Source: Candidatus Obscuribacterales bacterium (lineage in GTDB: Bacteria; Cyanobacteriota; Vampirovibrionia; Obscuribacterales; Obscuribacteraceae). From it: DNA of 64,000 nucleotides. The stretch spans positions 186,001-250,000 of the forward strand of contig JARLHI010000057.1 of the NCBI GenBank assembly GCA_031292355.1, in the 5' to 3' direction. The translations under genes and the position numbers were made by a program. How positions within the stretch are numbered: position 1 is the stretch's first letter; every line of letters begins with the position of its first letter. The notes beneath the pieces were generated by a model. That model did not search any database and was not told the DNA's origin. It saw nothing but the letters and a program-made list of their open reading frames with translations. Shown piece by piece: positions 16,827 to 26,375 of this stretch.

Positions 16827-17867
16827 GTGGCATCTGAAGATTTAGCAAACGAACTGGCACAGGTTGAAGAAATTGCTCTGGCCGCCATTGCGAGCGCCAA
16901 TACTTCCCAGGAAGTCGAAGATGTTCGATTGAATGTTCTCGGGCAAAAGGGACGGCTGACCGCCGTGCTCAAGAGTCTGGGACAGCTTGATGCAGCAGAC
17001 AGACCACGGATTGGTCAAATAGTTAATGATATCAAGAAGCGCATTCAGGGTCGTCTCGACGAGCGCAAAGAAGCGGTTTATCTCACCGCCCTCGATGCCA
17101 AATTACAATCTGAGCGCATTGATGTCACATTGCCAGGAATCGCGCCACGTCTAGGACATATTCACCCGCTCACTCAAATCACCACTGAAATTATCGATGT
17201 TTTTTACGGAATGGGCTTCTCAGTAGCCGAAGGACCTGAGGTCGAAACCGACTACTACAACTTCGACGCTCTCAATACGCCAGCCAATCATCCCGCCCGC
17301 GACGAGCAAGACACGTTCTACACCAATCTTGGTCCTAACGTTCTTTTACGCAGCCAGACATCCACTGTGCAGATCCGCGTCATGGAGAACAACAAGCCGC
17401 CACTGCGCATAATTTCGCCAGGACGCGTATATCGAAACGAAGAAGTGAACGCCAGAAAATATCCTCTCTTTCATCAGCTAGAGGGCTTGCTCATCGATCG
17501 TGATGTCACCTTTGGTGACCTCAAAGGCACACTCACTGAATTTATTCGTCTGCTCTTTGGCAAACCGTTGAAAACCCGCTTTCGTCCTGACTTTTTCCCA
17601 TTCACCGAACCCAGTGCCGAACTCGATTCAGAGTGTCCCTTCTGCAACGGCGCGGGTTGTAAAACCTGCGGACATCGTGGTTGGCTCGAGCTTTTAGGGT
17701 GCGGCATGGTCGATCCAAATGTCCTCAAGGGCGTGGGCATTGATGCCGAAGAGTGGAGTGGATTTGCTTTTGGAATGGGCATAGAACGACTCGCCATGCT
17801 CAAGTACGACATCAACGACATTCGCAATTTTTACACGAACGACCTTCGTTTTTTAGAGCAATTCTAG
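16827..17867 (+). CDS. pheS: Phenylalanine--tRNA ligase alpha subunit
   Basis: The catalytic alpha subunit of the alpha2-beta2 phenylalanyl-tRNA synthetase, 346 residues. After the N-terminal coiled coil come GRLTAVLKSLG, the class II motif 1 region (HPLTQITTEIIDVFYGMGFSVAEGPEVE), motif 2 (RVYRNEEVNARKYPLFHQLEGL) and motif 3 (FAFGMGIERLAML). The start is GTG. pheT follows 45 bp later. The 200-bp upstream gap contains a 10-bp palindrome, GCAAGCTTGC (16727-16736), but I see no T-box or attenuator. Confidence 0.96.
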   Translation: MASEDLANELAQVEEIALAAIASANTSQEVEDVRLNVLGQKGRLTAVLKSLGQLDAADRPRIGQIVNDIKKRIQGRLDERKEAVYLTALDAKLQSERIDVTLPGIAPRLGHIHPLTQITTEIIDVFYGMGFSVAEGPEVETDYYNFDALNTPANHPARDEQDTFYTNLGPNVLLRSQTSTVQIRVMENNKPPLRIISPGRVYRNEEVNARKYPLFHQLEGLLIDRDVTFGDLKGTLTEFIRLLFGKPLKTRFRPDFFPFTEPSAELDSECPFCNGAGCKTCGHRGWLELLGCGMVDPNVLKGVGIDAEEWSGFAFGMGIERLAMLKYDINDIRNFYTNDLRFLEQF

Positions 17868-17912
17868 GTTACTTGTTCACTGGCTTCCCTGCTTATTTGC
17901 CGAGGTTTGGAA

Positions 17913-20471
17913 ATGAAATTGTCCTTCGACTGGTTGTCTGACTATGTTGATTTGAGCGGCATCACGCCTCAAGATCTGGCGCAGAAACTAACTATGGGAG
18001 CCTTCGAAGTCGAAGAAGTGGTAAAAGTAGGTGGGTTAGTCGATGGTCCAATCGTCGTCGGCGAGATTTTGGAGATATATCCCCACCCCAATGCAGACAA
18101 AATTCGACTGACCAAAACCCGCATAGAAAAAGGCGCAGAACCTCTGGAAATCGTTTGCGGAGCAGCCAATATCGAAGTTGGTCAACGCATTCCCGTGGCT
18201 CTTCCTGGAGCATCGGTACTCGATCGAAAAGAGGGCAAGCCCTACAAGCTAATTCGCAAAGAAGTCAGAGGTGTCGTTTCCAATGGCATGCTTTGCTCGC
18301 CTTCTGAACTTGGCCTACCCAATGTTGATGGTGAAGACGGTATTCTCGTTCTCAGCAAAGATGACCCCAGGCACGACATCGGCAATGACGTCCAAACACT
18401 TTTCGAGTTGCATGCAGACTACGTACTGCATGTAGAACCTCGTTCAAATCGAGGCGACGCACTTTCCGTCATCGGACTGGCTCGTGAAATTGCCGCGCTC
18501 TTAAACAGACCGCTCAAACAGCCGGTCTGGGATCTCACTGAATTTGGCAAACAACAGAGCGACAAGAAACTTCAGGTCACAATCGATAAGAATGAAGACT
18601 GCTCATTTTTCAGCATTTGCACCATAGAGAATATCAAAGGCGGCAAACTACCAACTTTCATGACCAAACGACTGGAAGCTGTGGGCGTGCGCTCGGTCAG
18701 TCCTTTAGTTGACATCACCAATTATGTGATGCATGAATTGGGACAACCGCTTCATGCTTATGATCTCGACAAAATTGCAGGAAATTCAATGCACGTTCGC
18801 CGCGCACGACCGGGTGAATGTCTAGAGACAATCGACGGCAAGAAACGCGATTTGCATGAAGACGTGCTCGTCATCGCTGATCAATCAAACATTCTTGGTG
18901 TTGCCGGTGTAATGGGCGGTAAAGACAGCGAAATCAGTGATAATTCAAAAAATATCGCGCTCGAAGCGGCAGCCTTCGGTGCTGCTCGGGTCAGACGAAG
19001 CAGCCGCCTGCTTGGCTTATCGAGCGACGCCAGTTTACGTTTCGAACGCGGAGTCGATGCGGCGTCTTCATTGAATGCCTCCAGACGGGCTACTTATCTG
19101 ATTCTCAAATATCTTGGCGGTGATCTGCAGTCCACATTTGGGCAATGCGCCACCGCTGGCAGTGACGCCTCAAAAACCGTGCATGTCGATCTGCGTTTAG
19201 CACAATTGAAGAGATTGCTAGCTATTGAATTTAGCGCAGCTCAAGTAGTGGATTTGATCGCTCCGCTTGGATTCGTTAAAACGGCTGGCGATGACAAAAA
19301 GTTGACGTTTGCCATTCCGAGCTTCAGACAGACTGATGTCTATCGAGAAATCGATTTGCTCGAAGAGGTATGCAGACTCTGGGGTTATGACAAACTGCCA
19401 AGCACCATGCCTGCTTCAACGGTTGCGGCCACTCCTTTTAATTCCACGATTAGAGACATCGTTCACACTTTGACGGCCTATGGAATGGACGAGGCTTGGC
19501 TCAGCAGCTTGACGCGACCAGATTTTGGCAAATCGGAAAACAACAGCGATTCAGCCGAATTGGGCAAAGTCGGCGAAGACGAAGAAGCAGTTTACGTGCT
19601 CAATCCACTGTCAGCTGATCACCAGGTGTTACGTCGCAGCTTGCTTCCAGGACTGGTTCAAGCAGCGGCGTACAACACTTCACGTGGGCAGCCAAGGGTG
19701 CGCCTGTTCGAACTTGGTCGAATTTATGAAAAATCAGAACAAAGTCCTTATGGGACAGGCGTCATCGAGCCTTTTATGGTGGGTGGCATTTTAATTGGCA
19801 ATCAAAATGAACGCTCATGGCAACAAGCGTCGGATAAAAATTTGGATTTTTATCAAGTTAAAGGCATCGTCGAAAATTTGCTTCAAGCGCTCAACATTGA
19901 CATCGAAAAAATTCGTTTTCTCGTTCCTGAAAAGAGTAATCCACTGCTTCACCCTGCTCGCTCATGTCAGGTGGCTTTTGCTTCCAAACCTGAAAAACAA
20001 AAAGATAAAAGCAGCGATAACGGTCAAAAAGGCGGCGGCGGTCCCCGAGAAAACTTGCAGACTTTTGGTTGGATTGGCGAAATTCATCCGCGACTGGCTG
20101 ATAAACAGGATTTCCGACTACCAGCATATTTATTCGAACTCAATGTGGACATACTCAAAACACTGAAGAAAACAAGTACATTCAAAGGTGTAGCAACCAC
20201 TCCATCTTTGCATAGGGATTTGACAGTCGATATTGCCGAGGATGTGGACTTTTCTGCAGTTCGGTCCTGCCTCATGGCCGAGTCTGGCAAAATTTTGCAA
20301 GATGTTGATCTGATAAGTATTTTCGCGCTCTCGGCCAGTCAGAAAAGCCTTTCCTTTAGATTGCGTTTGCAAGATAAAGAAAAAACTTTGACGAACGAAG
20401 AAGTCGATGCCTTGCTGGCTAAACTGAGAAATAGTCTAGCCAAGCGTGTGGGCGCGACCTTCAGGCTCTAG
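17913..20471 (+). CDS. pheT: Phenylalanine--tRNA ligase beta subunit
   Basis: The beta subunit of phenylalanyl-tRNA synthetase, about 852 residues. It has the N-terminal tRNA-binding EMAP-like domain (GEILEIYPHPNADKIRLTK), the B3/B4 editing region (VDITNYVMHELGQPLHAYD) and B5, and ends in the anticodon-binding FDX-ACB domain (DLTVDIAEDVDF). I prefer the ATG at 17913, which has GAGG 7 nt upstream, over the in-frame TTG at 17907. A Lys/Gly-rich insert near residues 695-715 (KDKSSDNGQKGGGGP) is unusual but in frame. Confidence 0.96.
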   Translation: MKLSFDWLSDYVDLSGITPQDLAQKLTMGAFEVEEVVKVGGLVDGPIVVGEILEIYPHPNADKIRLTKTRIEKGAEPLEIVCGAANIEVGQRIPVALPGASVLDRKEGKPYKLIRKEVRGVVSNGMLCSPSELGLPNVDGEDGILVLSKDDPRHDIGNDVQTLFELHADYVLHVEPRSNRGDALSVIGLAREIAALLNRPLKQPVWDLTEFGKQQSDKKLQVTIDKNEDCSFFSICTIENIKGGKLPTFMTKRLEAVGVRSVSPLVDITNYVMHELGQPLHAYDLDKIAGNSMHVRRARPGECLETIDGKKRDLHEDVLVIADQSNILGVAGVMGGKDSEISDNSKNIALEAAAFGAARVRRSSRLLGLSSDASLRFERGVDAASSLNASRRATYLILKYLGGDLQSTFGQCATAGSDASKTVHVDLRLAQLKRLLAIEFSAAQVVDLIAPLGFVKTAGDDKKLTFAIPSFRQTDVYREIDLLEEVCRLWGYDKLPSTMPASTVAATPFNSTIRDIVHTLTAYGMDEAWLSSLTRPDFGKSENNSDSAELGKVGEDEEAVYVLNPLSADHQVLRRSLLPGLVQAAAYNTSRGQPRVRLFELGRIYEKSEQSPYGTGVIEPFMVGGILIGNQNERSWQQASDKNLDFYQVKGIVENLLQALNIDIEKIRFLVPEKSNPLLHPARSCQVAFASKPEKQKDKSSDNGQKGGGGPRENLQTFGWIGEIHPRLADKQDFRLPAYLFELNVDILKTLKKTSTFKGVATTPSLHRDLTVDIAEDVDFSAVRSCLMAESGKILQDVDLISIFALSASQKSLSFRLRLQDKEKTLTNEEVDALLAKLRNSLAKRVGATFRL

Positions 20472-20603
20472 ACGAAATGATCGCAGAAAGCAAAAAAGCT
20501 GCGAAAATGCTTTCAAAGAGAAAGTATTGCTGCTCTTCACGGGGTATATTGGATTTGTTCATTCCGGGGGCTTACTTCGTCGGTAGGTGGCGTACAGAAC
20601 TGC

Positions 20604-23600
20604 ATGTTTAAGCTGATAATCCGTTCCAAACCAATGATCGCCCTTGGGGCCCTCATCGCAATAGGCGCTCCGACCGCTGCATATTTCATCCTCAAAGGGA
20701 TGACGGATAAGCTGATCGAACTTCACATGGCTGCCGTCTTAGCAGCTATCTTCATTTTGCCTGCGGTGGTCACTCTAGTTGCTTACCAGATGACCACCGC
20801 CGCTCAGAAAGTAAAAGTCTGCTCGCTAATGATTGGGGTCATCTTGATCTTGGCTTCGATTGACAACCTTGCTTTTCCGCAGATGCGGATACTCGCTGAT
20901 AATGTTTTGCTATTTAACTGGATTGCATTTGCTATTAACTTAATTGGTGGAATTGCTGCGACCTTCTGCCTGGTCACGGCTGTCCCTGATTCAGTGTATG
21001 GCGATGGGACTTTGGGCGAAGAAAAAGAAGATCCCAAAGAAAAGAAGCGTCGCGAACAAGAAGAAAAAGAAGCCGAAAAAGCAATGTCGCAAACTGGCAG
21101 TAATGCTGTGCGTTCAACGATGGCCCGCATGCCCGCTGTAAATGCCGAAAATATGGTCTTAAAGGCCGCAGAGGAAACCGCCGTTGCAAAAGCTCCTGAA
21201 GCGCAGCCAGCCATAAACGCCAGGGAAGAAGAACGCAAAGCTGGCTCTACTTCTGCTACTAATCTCAAAGGTCTGCTCGACACTCTGGCACCAGAAGATG
21301 ATGACATCCCGACCGCTAAGCCAACGACTTCAGCACTAGATGCAATCAAGCCGGAGGCCAAGGCACCGGTCAAGTCTATGCTCAAAGTGCCTCAGAAACC
21401 GGATGCACCTGCGTCTCAACTGACCAAACCAGGCAGTACCCCAACGCCTGCGCAAACGCCAGCCTCTGCTCAAGAAGCTCCAGTTAAAGCGGAAGAAAAA
21501 ACAGCGCAGCAAGCACCTGCTGTCGATAACAAAGACGTATCAGCGGGCGCAACAACGCGCTTGCAAGCCCAGAAGCGTAAAGGCACAAGTACATTTACCA
21601 AGTTACAAGCGCTCTCGGCAAGCGGCGGAGTCGGCAATCGCGCCGATAAACCACAAGGTGGAGAAGGTTCTGAAGGTCTAAAATCTATTCTTGACAGATT
21701 GGACAGCACGGCTGAGACTACAGAAGAATCGCCCATGGACTCGCTTTTTGGCGGTGGACGCCTGGTCACACCAGAGGTTGGCCATATTTCGCGAACCGAC
21801 ATCCCGGCTCTTCCCGACAGCATCGAAACCAATTCATCGACTGCGCACACGCCGATATCTTCAACATCCCCGGCTTCACCACCGTCACAATTGAAGCGTC
21901 CAGGTCTTGGCGTCACCCTTGGTGGCACAAAGCCTAAACCAGAACCAACACCAACACCTGCACCAACACCTGCACCAGCTCCAGCTCCTGCTCCTGAAAT
22001 ACCGGTGGCGCCAGAACCTTCGCCACCAGCAGCACCAGCCGCCGAAGCAGCACCACCCATTGAAAGCGCGACCGCCGGTGGCGAGAGCATTTCAGATATG
22101 CTCAACTCAATTCAAACACCATCGACTCTCAATAAGGAGTCTGGATTAGGCAGCAGTAAGCTGGCCTCAGGGGGGCTCGGCTCCAGCGTTCTCGGAAAAG
22201 CCGCATCGACAAATAAAATTGGTCTTGGCTCTCTGGGTTCCACGTCTTCCTCAAACCTTACTCCTATCCGTGAACCTTTAGAAGAATCCGCACCAGAACT
22301 ACTGCAGCCTTCGGTCGAACAAGTGGCACACGAGCCTGTCATTGAAAAGACAGTAATTGAAGAGCCTATTGTTGAAGAGATTATCGAAGAATCTGTGCCA
22401 GAGGCCGCTCATGCACGTGTAACCAATGACGATGAAGTCGTAGCAGCTCCTGGCGTCGAGGAAGCGCAAACTGAAGATGATGATTCTCAATCAATCTTTG
22501 CCAAAGGACTCGATCAAGAAATCGACGACATCTTCTCGAATCTGGTCCCTGAAGAAGCCCAAAAAGAAGTCAAAGATGCTGGTATCAGACCAAGTCTCGA
22601 TGAAACTTCGTTTACTTCTAACGATGCTGAAACCGCAGCAATGTCTCAGCCATCTACCGAAATTGCGGCCATTGCCGACGAAGAAGAATCCGAAGGTGGT
22701 CTCTTTAAGGGACTTGACCAGGAGCTTGATGACATTTTCGATAATCTCGTTCCAGCCGAAGCTCAACGAGAAGTCGACAAGTCAGACGTAGTACAAACTC
22801 CTGTTGCCGCTGCAATAGTTGAGACAAGCACAGTCGCAGCTGAAGACGATGACTCTGAACAATCAAGTTTATTTAGTAAATCGCTCGACAGTGAGCTCGA
22901 TGATATTTTTTCCAATCTCGCTCCTGATGAAGCACAAAAGAAAGTGACTAGCGAAACACTTGCGCAAGTACGCGGCGCCGAGTCAGCCTCGGCCGAAGAA
23001 GAACTATCTTTTGCACCACCTGCTTCAACTGATGAAGCCGCTGCCTCAACCGAAGTCAGCAAAGGTGGAAAATTCGTCGATACTCTGGGCAATTTGCCTG
23101 CTTTGGACGCAGCAAAAGTGCCGGTTCAGATTTCCGCGAAAGAGGCACCGACCAATTCAGCACCAAGCACGGCCGCCAAACAAAAAACAGGGACCGAAAC
23201 AGCTGAACATCCGGTCCTGGAAGAAGCCGCAGAGACACAAGCACCTGCCGCTCCAGTAAAAGAAATCAAGGAATTCGGCAGACTGTCAGCCCGAGTTAGT
23301 GCCACTGCCAAAACCAACGAAACACCGGGCACCATGAAGACAATTGGAAAATTGTTGATAGACGTGCAGGCTGTAGAAAATGTTATTCGCAACGGTGAAA
23401 CCGGTCAAATCGGCAAAAACCTTGCTAGCGCTCGTGTCTTGAGTGCACAGCGCGGCGAAGGCATCCAGATGATCTTGAACAAAATCGACGCTTACCCTGG
23501 TATCGCTGGCAGTTTGATTGTAGGCCATGACGGTCTCGTGATCGCCTCAACTCTTAAAGGCGATATGGATAGAGATTCGCTCGGCGTGCTGTCTGTAGCC

Positions 23601-23795
23601 TGTCTAAGCACAAGTAATCTGGGCACTCGCAAATTGGAAATTGGCAAGCTCAAGCAGATGGTGATGATCACCAACACAACTGTGAGCGTGCTCACAGATG
23701 TGGATGTCGGCATCCTTGCAGTATTTATGAGCGCGGTGGAAGTCGATAAGATTGACGGTCTGTTAGAGACGATTCAAACAACAATCCACGGCTAA
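20604..23795 (+). CDS. Large four-helix membrane protein with disordered repeats and C-terminal Roadblock/LC7 domain
   Basis: A 1063-residue protein of unusual build. Residues 10-135 contain four predicted membrane helices. Residues 140-920 are a long disordered Pro/Ala/Glu/Ser-rich region with a PTPTPAPTPAPAPAP run. The last 120 residues form a Roadblock/LC7 domain (MILNKIDAYPGIAGSLIVGH, then GLVIASTL and VGILAVFMSAVEVDKI), a fold that binds small GTPases of the MglA/Ras type. Three copies of a 27-residue motif sit at about 630, 699 and 755. Bacterial Roadblock proteins often pair with a GTPase, but none is next door. It lies 132 bp after pheT and ends at a strong terminator. Confidence 0.75.
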   Translation: MFKLIIRSKPMIALGALIAIGAPTAAYFILKGMTDKLIELHMAAVLAAIFILPAVVTLVAYQMTTAAQKVKVCSLMIGVILILASIDNLAFPQMRILADNVLLFNWIAFAINLIGGIAATFCLVTAVPDSVYGDGTLGEEKEDPKEKKRREQEEKEAEKAMSQTGSNAVRSTMARMPAVNAENMVLKAAEETAVAKAPEAQPAINAREEERKAGSTSATNLKGLLDTLAPEDDDIPTAKPTTSALDAIKPEAKAPVKSMLKVPQKPDAPASQLTKPGSTPTPAQTPASAQEAPVKAEEKTAQQAPAVDNKDVSAGATTRLQAQKRKGTSTFTKLQALSASGGVGNRADKPQGGEGSEGLKSILDRLDSTAETTEESPMDSLFGGGRLVTPEVGHISRTDIPALPDSIETNSSTAHTPISSTSPASPPSQLKRPGLGVTLGGTKPKPEPTPTPAPTPAPAPAPAPEIPVAPEPSPPAAPAAEAAPPIESATAGGESISDMLNSIQTPSTLNKESGLGSSKLASGGLGSSVLGKAASTNKIGLGSLGSTSSSNLTPIREPLEESAPELLQPSVEQVAHEPVIEKTVIEEPIVEEIIEESVPEAAHARVTNDDEVVAAPGVEEAQTEDDDSQSIFAKGLDQEIDDIFSNLVPEEAQKEVKDAGIRPSLDETSFTSNDAETAAMSQPSTEIAAIADEEESEGGLFKGLDQELDDIFDNLVPAEAQREVDKSDVVQTPVAAAIVETSTVAAEDDDSEQSSLFSKSLDSELDDIFSNLAPDEAQKKVTSETLAQVRGAESASAEEELSFAPPASTDEAAASTEVSKGGKFVDTLGNLPALDAAKVPVQISAKEAPTNSAPSTAAKQKTGTETAEHPVLEEAAETQAPAAPVKEIKEFGRLSARVSATAKTNETPGTMKTIGKLLIDVQAVENVIRNGETGQIGKNLASARVLSAQRGEGIQMILNKIDAYPGIAGSLIVGHDGLVIASTLKGDMDRDSLGVLSVACLSTSNLGTRKLEIGKLKQMVMITNTTVSVLTDVDVGILAVFMSAVEVDKIDGLLETIQTTIHG
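22491..22946 (+). repeat. Three copies of a 27-residue acidic motif inside the Roadblock protein
   Basis: Copies are encoded at 22491-22571, 22698-22775 and 22866-22946. The consensus is [SG]-x-F-x-K-x-LDxExDDIFxNLxPxEAQ followed by x-x-V. Each is preceded by an acidic run (EDDDSQ, DEEESEGG, EDDDSEQ). Spacing and conservation inside otherwise poorly conserved sequence suggest a repeated binding peptide. Confidence 0.85.
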
Positions 23796-23821
23796 ATTTT
23801 TCAACTGAGAATTATAATCTG

Positions 23822-23860
23822 GAAAATGCTCAACTGCTTAGTTGAGCATTTTCTTTTTTT
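23822..23860 (+). terminator. Rho-independent terminator after the Roadblock gene
   Basis: A perfect 14-bp stem, GAAAATGCTCAACT with its complement, has a GCTT tetraloop and is followed by seven T. It is among the clearest terminators in the window. Confidence 0.95.
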
Positions 23861-23937
23861 AGAATCATACTTAGCGAAAAACTGTATTATTCAAAATGAC
23901 ATTAGCCATTTGTATATACAACTATGAGGATCAGACC

Positions 23938-24405
23938 ATGACTTCACCTCAAAATTCTGTGGTCGCCCCAAAAGAAGGCGACACAGCTCCAAAATTCACA
24001 TTGCCTGCTTTTCCTTCGGGCAATGTCACCCTCGAAGAGTTCTCAGGCAAGAAGAATGTCATCCTCGCGTTTTATCCTAAAGACGATACTCCAGGTTGCA
24101 CAAAAGAGATGTGCGCATTTTCAGATGACCTGCAAAAATTCTCTGAAGCTCATACGCAAGTCATCGGCATCTCATGCGACTCGGTTGACCACCACGAAAA
24201 ATTCGCCGGAAAATATAGCCTCAAACAGATTTTGCTGGCAGACCAGGGTGGCGTCATAGGCAAAGCGTACGGGACCGTGGTTGAAGGCAAAGCAACGGCC
24301 AATCGCGTACTTTTTGTGATTGACAAAAAAGGCATCATTCGCCACATTTATCAGGGTATGCCAAACAACGAGGAACTACTCGCGTTCGTCAAAACTCTGG
24401 AATAA
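23938..24405 (+). CDS. bcp: Thioredoxin-dependent peroxiredoxin (BCP/PrxQ type)
   Basis: A 155-residue peroxiredoxin that reduces hydrogen and organic peroxides with thioredoxin. The motif FYPKDDTPGCTKEMCAF has the peroxidatic Cys and, five residues on, the resolving Cys typical of alpha-type BCP/PrxQ. The C-terminal GIIRHIYQGMP also fits. I choose the ATG at 23938, which has GAGGA 7 nt upstream; an upstream ATG at 23896 would add 14 poorly fitting residues. It is convergent with the DsbD-like gene only 3 bp away, with no terminator between. Confidence 0.93.
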   Translation: MTSPQNSVVAPKEGDTAPKFTLPAFPSGNVTLEEFSGKKNVILAFYPKDDTPGCTKEMCAFSDDLQKFSEAHTQVIGISCDSVDHHEKFAGKYSLKQILLADQGGVIGKAYGTVVEGKATANRVLFVIDKKGIIRHIYQGMPNNEELLAFVKTLE

Positions 24406-24407
24406 AG

Positions 24408-26375
24408 TTACTGAGACGGACCGGCCTCATTTAGTTTTTCAACAACCAGATCTGGCGTGATCACCTCTGGCAATACTATTGGCGCGGTCGCGTTCTTTGC
24501 TGGAAAAATCACGTAAAGAGGGACACCAGAACGATTAAATTTGTTCAGGAGCTTTGTAATGACTGGGTCCTGAGTGGTCCAATCAACCTTCATGGTCACC
24601 ACTTTGAGCGCTTTAAGCTTATCGATAACAGGTGCGCTTTGCAAAACTGTACGTTCATTTACCTTGCAAGTCAGACACCAGTCGGCAGTAAAATCCAACA
24701 TGACAGTTTTATTTCCAGCGACGGCGCTATTTAAATCAGCTTCCTTGTATGGTCTCCATTGAATAGCGGAGGCGCTCTCTGGCAGGTTATCCAGGAGTTT
24801 TTGTTGTTGAGCAATAAGTCCGTAACCAGGCTGCGATGCATAGCAAAGATAGAAACTCATTGCCACTACAAGCAGTGCCATTCCCCACATTCCATAAATG
24901 GTGGAGGGTTTCGAACGCAAGCTCGTAAAACTATTAACGAGCCAGGTAGCAAATGAAATCGCAATCAAAAAACCAAGAGTTCGAACAACGCCATCAGAAC
25001 CAACCAGACTGCCCAGTACATAAAGAAGCCACAGTACAGTCACAAGCAAAACAAACCCCATCGACTCTTTGAAGCGCTCCATCCACGTTCCAGGTTTGGG
25101 AATAAATTTGATCCATTCAGGCTTGAGCATCAAAATAACGTAAGGAGAAGCCATTCCCAGTCCAATCGTAAAAAAGATCGATAATACGGTGAATGCATTT
25201 TGAGTGAGCGCAAAACCCACCGCTGTTCCTAAAAACGGAGCGGTGCAAGGTGTCGATAAAACAGTCGCCAGAACGCCTTTGAAGAAGGTTCCAAGCAGAC
25301 CTTCTTTACGCGCCAGTTGATCGACTTGCTGAGAAGCTCCTGGCAAATTTATGTAAAACAAACCAAAAAGACTCAAGGAGAAAAGCAAAACGATTACCGA
25401 CATACCTATGAGAAATGCAGGATACTGAAATAAGAAACCCCAGCCAACACTCTGACCTGTCGACTGCACAATTAAAATAACAACAGCAATCGCGAGAAAG
25501 GTGGCGATCATTCCTGAAGCAAAAGTGACTCCATGAATGCGAATGTAATTGCTGTCCTCATGAGCACTGTCAACCATGCTGCAGACCTTCAAGGCAATGA
25601 CAGGCAAAACGCAGGGCATGAAATTTAAGATAAAACCACCAAGGAATGCAAACAACAAATAAACAGGCAACGATTGTTGCTTTTCTCCCTGAACGTCAAA
25701 CTTCTTATCGAGAAAAGAGCCGCCACTGCTAGTAGTGTCAGATTTATTTGATACAGGAAGAGCAGTGGAATTCTCTTTCTTTGTTGGCGGTTCCGAATCA
25801 GATAGAGTCGTGAGTTTGTCAGACCAGCCAACCTTTGCAAAATCAGCTGCCTGAGCCGATGGCTGAGGTTGCGCACCACTGGAAGGAAGCACGAGAGAAA
25901 CCTTTGCTTCTCCTGGAATACAGACATCTTTACAGGACAACCATTTAACAGTTGCCTTGATCGTTTGTTGTCCAGACAATTCATTTGGTGGAGTAATCGT
26001 CGCTGCGACGAGATTATGATTTTGATAGCCATATGTGACGATACCGCCGTCATCAAATTTGTTCGGCTTCTCCCAGAGCAAATCGCTCGCCGTATAACCT
26101 TTGGGCAGTTCCCATATTATTTTGGTCGGCATGCCGGCGTCGCCGCTTTCTTTGTAATACGTGTGCCAGCCAGGCTCCTGCTTCAATAGCGCGCCCAGTT
26201 TAAAGGGCACCCCAGGCTTGATACTTGTCACATCCGCCACAAGCTGTGCCGTCGTGTGACTAACGTTTTCCTGCTCCTCGACATCAGAGCTATCACTTGC
26301 AACTACCGCTGTTGGCGCAAAAGTGAGAAAACCAATAATCAAAATAAAGAATAAGAATGCAGTTTTAAATTTCAT
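24408..26375 (-). CDS. DsbD-like thiol:disulfide interchange protein
   Basis: A 655-residue electron-relay membrane protein that carries reducing power from cytoplasmic thioredoxin to the periplasm. A signal peptide (FLFFILIIGFLTFAPTAVVA) precedes an N-terminal DsbD-alpha-like domain with a WLSCKDVC cysteine pair (about residue 145). The membrane core has NFMPCVLPV and STPCTAPFLG, the two conserved transmembrane cysteines. A C-terminal thioredoxin-like domain carries WCLTC. All three redox pairs are present. The ATG at 26375 overlaps the end of the GH1 gene by 11 bp; an in-frame ATG at 26432 lies deeper inside that gene. The neighbouring peroxiredoxin suggests a redox theme. Confidence 0.88.
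   Translation of the reverse strand: MKFKTAFLFFILIIGFLTFAPTAVVASDSSDVEEQENVSHTTAQLVADVTSIKPGVPFKLGALLKQEPGWHTYYKESGDAGMPTKIIWELPKGYTASDLLWEKPNKFDDGGIVTYGYQNHNLVAATITPPNELSGQQTIKATVKWLSCKDVCIPGEAKVSLVLPSSGAQPQPSAQAADFAKVGWSDKLTTLSDSEPPTKKENSTALPVSNKSDTTSSGGSFLDKKFDVQGEKQQSLPVYLLFAFLGGFILNFMPCVLPVIALKVCSMVDSAHEDSNYIRIHGVTFASGMIATFLAIAVVILIVQSTGQSVGWGFLFQYPAFLIGMSVIVLLFSLSLFGLFYINLPGASQQVDQLARKEGLLGTFFKGVLATVLSTPCTAPFLGTAVGFALTQNAFTVLSIFFTIGLGMASPYVILMLKPEWIKFIPKPGTWMERFKESMGFVLLVTVLWLLYVLGSLVGSDGVVRTLGFLIAISFATWLVNSFTSLRSKPSTIYGMWGMALLVVAMSFYLCYASQPGYGLIAQQQKLLDNLPESASAIQWRPYKEADLNSAVAGNKTVMLDFTADWCLTCKVNERTVLQSAPVIDKLKALKVVTMKVDWTTQDPVITKLLNKFNRSGVPLYVIFPAKNATAPIVLPEVITPDLVVEKLNEAGPSQ

Noticed and set aside
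21470-22105. 211-codon reverse ORF in the Roadblock gene
   Set aside because: It is the antisense of the Ala/Pro-rich repeat region, a common long shadow.
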